This document shows positions 5,489 through 6,742 of a DNA stretch of 6,742 bases, piece after piece. Position 1 is the first letter of the stretch; every line of letters starts with the position of its first letter. The notes beneath the pieces were generated by a model, which did no database searches, was not told the origin of the DNA, and worked only from the letters and a program-made list of their open reading frames with translations. Origin of the DNA: JBLMZH01 sp050258715 (GTDB taxonomy: Bacteria; Patescibacteriota; Doudnabacteria; UBA920; O2-02-FULL-48-8); contig JBLMZH010000003.1 in NCBI GenBank assembly GCA_050258715.1, forward strand, positions 1 through 6,742, in the 5' to 3' direction. Position numbers and translations under genes: made by a program.

Positions 5489-5494
5489 ATTATA
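5489..5494 (-). promoter_or_regulatory. Possible -10 box for the 67-aa membrane protein
   Basis: Minus-strand TATAAT lies 12 nt before the ATG at 5476. There is no convincing -35 box at 16-18 bp, and the region is so AT-rich that chance is likely. If used, the leader would be only about 6 nt. Confidence 0.2.
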
Positions 5495-5505
5495 TTTTTT
5501 TAAAT

Positions 5506-5958
5506 TTATTCACGGAGTTTTTTGGCCAATTCCGCCAGTTCCCCATCACCCGCCCGCTTATGATCATGCGAAGAGATATATCCTTCGTACTTTTCAAAGT
5601 ATTTATCAATATTTGATTTCACTGGTTTCCATTCGGCCATTTTAGTCCCATGCATGGGGAAGAGCTTGGCATGGAGGTGGTCAACCCCAAAGCCTTCAAA
5701 GATCAATCCTGTGCGTCCGACGTCATCAAGTTTTTGGTCCAGTCGCTTGGCAACTTTTTTGGCAGCCAAAACTAAGTCCTTTAAAACCTCATCCGGAACA
5801 TCAAAAGCATAGCTTGGGTAATGCCCTTTGGTGACAACAACGGCAAAGCCTTCCGTATTCGGGAAGATCGACAAGAAGGCCAAATGCTTCTTATCTTCCC
5901 AGACTTTGTGGCTGGGCAATTCCCCTTTTACAATTTTGCAAAAAACGCAGCTTTCCAT
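5506..5958 (-). CDS. HIT-family protein (histidine triad nucleotide hydrolase/transferase)
   Basis: This 150-residue protein opens with CVFCKIVKGELPSHKVWED (4-22), the standard start of HIT proteins. C4 and C7, probably with H46 and H94, would bind zinc as in the Hint branch. The triad segment is H94-L-H96-A-K98-L-F100. The catalytic middle His is kept, while the third His is Lys, a variant I recall from other bacterial HIT proteins with the FPMHGT tail seen here. Family members hydrolyse nucleotide phosphoramidates or dinucleotides such as AMP-linked substrates; the exact substrate is not predictable. The protein is cytoplasmic. It lies 75 nt after tRNA-Ala, with a TATAAT in between, and 29 nt before the 67-aa gene. 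ATG at 5958 follows gagaaaatt, with at most a weak GAG. Confidence 0.93.
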   Translation of the reverse strand: MESCVFCKIVKGELPSHKVWEDKKHLAFLSIFPNTEGFAVVVTKGHYPSYAFDVPDEVLKDLVLAAKKVAKRLDQKLDDVGRTGLIFEGFGVDHLHAKLFPMHGTKMAEWKPVKSNIDKYFEKYEGYISSHDHKRAGDGELAELAKKLRE

Positions 5959-6024
5959 AATTTTCTCATTTAACGGATCCTGCCCGATTGGAACCGATTA
6001 GCAGAGGAAACGGGAGGACTCGCT

Positions 6025-6030
6025 ATTATA
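6025..6030 (-). promoter_or_regulatory. Possible -10 box for the HIT gene
   Basis: Minus-strand TATAAT begins 3 nt after the CCA end of tRNA-Ala. Any -35 box would lie inside the tRNA, and none there is a good match. The HIT gene may instead be read through from the 82-aa gene and tRNA. Confidence 0.3.
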
Positions 6031-6033
6031 AAT

Positions 6034-6107
6034 TGGTGGACCGTGCGAGAATCGGACTCGCCCCTCCCGGATGCAAACCGGGTGCACTACCACTATGCTA
6101 ACGGCCC
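6034..6107 (-). tRNA. tRNA-Ala (anticodon UGC), CCA encoded
   Basis: The minus strand folds into a full cloverleaf. The acceptor GGGCCGT pairs with ACGGTCC and includes the G3:U70 wobble pair that identifies alanine tRNAs. The D arm is GCAT/GTGC with a 7-nt loop, and the anticodon stem CCCGG/CCGGG carries loop TTTGCAT (anticodon TGC, plus-strand positions 6073-6075). The variable loop is AGGG, and the T stem GCGAG/CTCGC is followed by discriminator A and CCA. The T loop is TCCGATT, with C instead of the near-universal T at position 55. The gene lies 14 nt after the 82-aa gene on the same strand, so the two may be co-transcribed. Confidence 0.95.
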
Positions 6108-6121
6108 AGAACTTTTCCTAT

Positions 6122-6370
6122 CTACTTGGCTGATCCAAATATCCCCGAGACCGGACCGACCAGCACTGAAGCACCGCCAAACATGCTAAACAAGGCGATT
6201 ACCACAACCACGATTCCCAGCAGCTTCCAAAAAAAATACGTGCCTCCAAGGCCGCTGGAAAAAATCCTTTCGGCCGTTGGAATCCTCCCAAAGGCCTGGG
6301 TCAGTTGATAGCTGTATTTAACCATCAAAACCCCGAGGGCAATGAACACGATTCCCCAAACGTATCTCAT
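6122..6370 (-). CDS. Small two-helix membrane protein, unknown function
   Basis: This 82-residue protein has two hydrophobic helices (about 3-21 and 47-72) joined by a loop with AFGRIPTAERIF (26-37). I have seen similar short proteins in Patescibacteria genomes, pairing a first helix ending in Lys and aromatic residues with an FGRIP.AE loop, but I know no function. It starts with ATG at 6370 and has its own likely promoter 27 nt upstream. It ends 14 nt before tRNA-Ala and may share a transcript with it. No Shine-Dalgarno sequence lies at a useful distance; AAGGAA is 21 nt from the ATG. Confidence 0.8.
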   Translation of the reverse strand: MRYVWGIVFIALGVLMVKYSYQLTQAFGRIPTAERIFSSGLGGTYFFWKLLGIVVVVIALFSMFGGASVLVGPVSGIFGSAK

Positions 6371-6382
6371 TTTGGTATTGAT

Positions 6383-6397
6383 TTAAGGTTTCCTTAA
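6383..6397. repeat. Small inverted repeat at the start of the 82-aa gene transcript
   Basis: TTAAGG (6383-6388) and CCTTAA (6392-6397) are inverted around TTT. The repeat overlaps the edge of the -10 box and the expected transcription start, a place suited to an operator, but the arms are only 6 bp long. Confidence 0.3.
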
Positions 6398-6424
6398 TTA
6401 TAACCGAAGTGGCCAGCTTTACAA
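6397..6424 (-). promoter_or_regulatory. Sigma-70-type promoter of the 82-aa gene
   Basis: On the minus strand the -35 box is TTGTAA (6424-6419), the spacer is 16 bp and the -10 box is a perfect TATAAT (6402-6397). Transcription should start near 6390, about 20 nt before the ATG. The -35 region overlaps that of the divergent tRNA-Ile promoter. Confidence 0.6.
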
Positions 6425-6446
6425 AATCCCCAATAATTGGTAAATT
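6418..6446 (+). promoter_or_regulatory. Candidate promoter for tRNA-Ile
   Basis: Plus-strand TTTACA (6418-6423), a 17-bp spacer and TAAATT (6441-6446) make a moderate sigma-70-type match. The predicted start near 6453 is about 27 nt before the mature tRNA. It overlaps the -35 box of the promoter facing the other way. Confidence 0.4.
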
Positions 6447-6479
6447 ATGAAGGAATTCCCCTACTTTACCAGAAATTTG

Positions 6480-6556
6480 GGGCGTGTAGCTCAGATGGTT
6501 AGAGCGCGTCACTGATAATGACGAGGTCTCAGGTTCGATTCCTGACACGCCCACCA
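6480..6556 (+). tRNA. tRNA-Ile (anticodon GAU), CCA encoded
   Basis: The sequence gives a complete cloverleaf. The acceptor GGGCGTG pairs fully with CACGCCC, the D stem is GCTC/GAGC, and the anticodon stem CGTCA/TGACG carries loop CTGATAA (anticodon GAT at 6514-6516). The variable loop is AGGTC, and the T stem TCAGG/CCTGA has the standard loop TTCGATT. Discriminator A and CCA follow. The last bases, including CCA, can also pair with the next few nucleotides (CACCATT, loop gaga, AATGGTG, 6552-6569), making a hairpin right at the 3' processing site. Confidence 0.96.
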
Positions 6557-6570
6557 TTGAGAAATGGTGC

Positions 6571-6624
6571 GGGACGGAGCTGGTAATGACGAGGTCGATG
6601 GTTCGAGTCCATCGTCGCCCACCA
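6571..6624 (+). pseudogene. Shrunken tRNA-like sequence with intact 3' half and CCA
   Basis: From 6580 the sequence reads as the 3' half of a tRNA: loop CTGGTAA (anticodon GGT if in normal register), TGACG, AGGTC, T stem GATGG/CCATC with loop TTCGAGT, then GTCGCCC, A and CCA. The 5' half is missing most of the acceptor strand, D arm and anticodon-stem 5' strand; only GGGAC and GGAGC remain in the right order. The stretch CTGGTAA to AGGTC differs from tRNA-Ile at a single base. It cannot form a cloverleaf, so it is a remnant or a tRNA-derived element, not a working tRNA. Confidence 0.75.
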
Positions 6625-6673
6625 AAAAACGGGAAAAAGAAGCGCGCCTGCCCCGGCACCCGAACGTAGTGAG

Positions 6674-6742
6674 TGGTGCGGGGTCACTGATAATGACCCG
6701 CTTCGACTTCGCGAAGCGAGGCGAGCGAGGTCTCAGGTTCGA
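6674..6742 (+). repeat. Third tRNA-Ile-like copy, split by a 29-nt insert and cut by the window edge
   Basis: Positions 6683-6697 are identical to the anticodon arm of tRNA-Ile (6508-6522), and 6727-6742 are identical to the bases that follow directly in that tRNA (6523-6538: variable loop, T stem, part of the T loop). Between them lie 29 extra bases (6698-6726) that form a hairpin, CGCTTCG (6699-6705) with CGAAGCG (6712-6718), followed by gcgag-type repeats. The segment starts with tggtgcggg, also present before the shrunken copy (6565-6573). The 5' half of the tRNA is absent. Upstream, ccccg-g-cacc (6651-6660) can pair with ggtgcgggg (6675-6683). Confidence 0.75.

Noticed and set aside
6318..6659. 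Minus-strand 113-codon open frame with WTRTIDLVITSSVP and GVSGIEPETSSLSVTRSNHLSYTP
   Set aside because: These peptides are antisense translations of tRNA genes, a well-known class of false proteins. The frame lies opposite tRNA-Ile and the tRNA-like remnant and overlaps the 82-aa gene and its promoter.
6698..6726. Group I or archaeal-type tRNA intron in the third tRNA-like copy
   Set aside because: The insert is only 29 nt, lies after the anticodon stem rather than in the anticodon loop, and the copy lacks a tRNA 5' half.

Overview
The window looks like part of a small-genome bacterial chromosome, most likely from the Patescibacteria / Candidate Phyla Radiation. The reasons are a compact minus-strand type IV pilus operon, several short two-helix membrane proteins of a kind common in that group, and almost no recognisable Shine-Dalgarno sequences. 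The lineage is an inference from gene style only; no rRNA or marker gene is present.

Positions 1-5007 (minus strand, read right to left) hold one type IV pilus operon: pilM, pilN, pilO, a short anchored protein in the slot where pilP usually sits, pilB, a degenerate CheY-like receiver, and the first 63 codons of pilT, cut by the left edge. PilM (actin-like, cytoplasmic) should bind the N-terminus of PilN. PilN and PilO should form the inner-membrane alignment complex. PilB powers pilus extension and PilT retraction. The receiver between the two motors has lost the acidic pair, the phospho-acceptor Asp (now Glu) and the conserved Lys, so it is probably a phosphorylation-independent adaptor. 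The operon is preceded by two good sigma-70-type promoters. Short tandem repeats with periods of 9, 10 and 7 bp fill the junctions around pilB, the receiver and pilT.

Positions 5008-5272 are non-coding: the pil promoters and leader, a perfect 15-bp inverted repeat, and a terminator that works in both directions. A plus-strand TATAAT overlaps the pil -10 box, so a plus-strand small RNA of about 120 nt ending at that terminator is possible.

Positions 5273-6424 (minus strand) hold an 82-aa membrane protein with its own promoter, tRNA-Ala(UGC), a HIT-family hydrolase and a 67-aa membrane protein ending at the terminator.

Positions 6418-6742 (plus strand) hold a promoter, an intact tRNA-Ile(GAU), a shrunken tRNA-like sequence that keeps a full 3' half with CCA, and a third tRNA-Ile-like copy split by a 29-nt hairpin-forming insert and cut by the right edge. 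This tRNA-derived repeat series is the least conventional part of the window.
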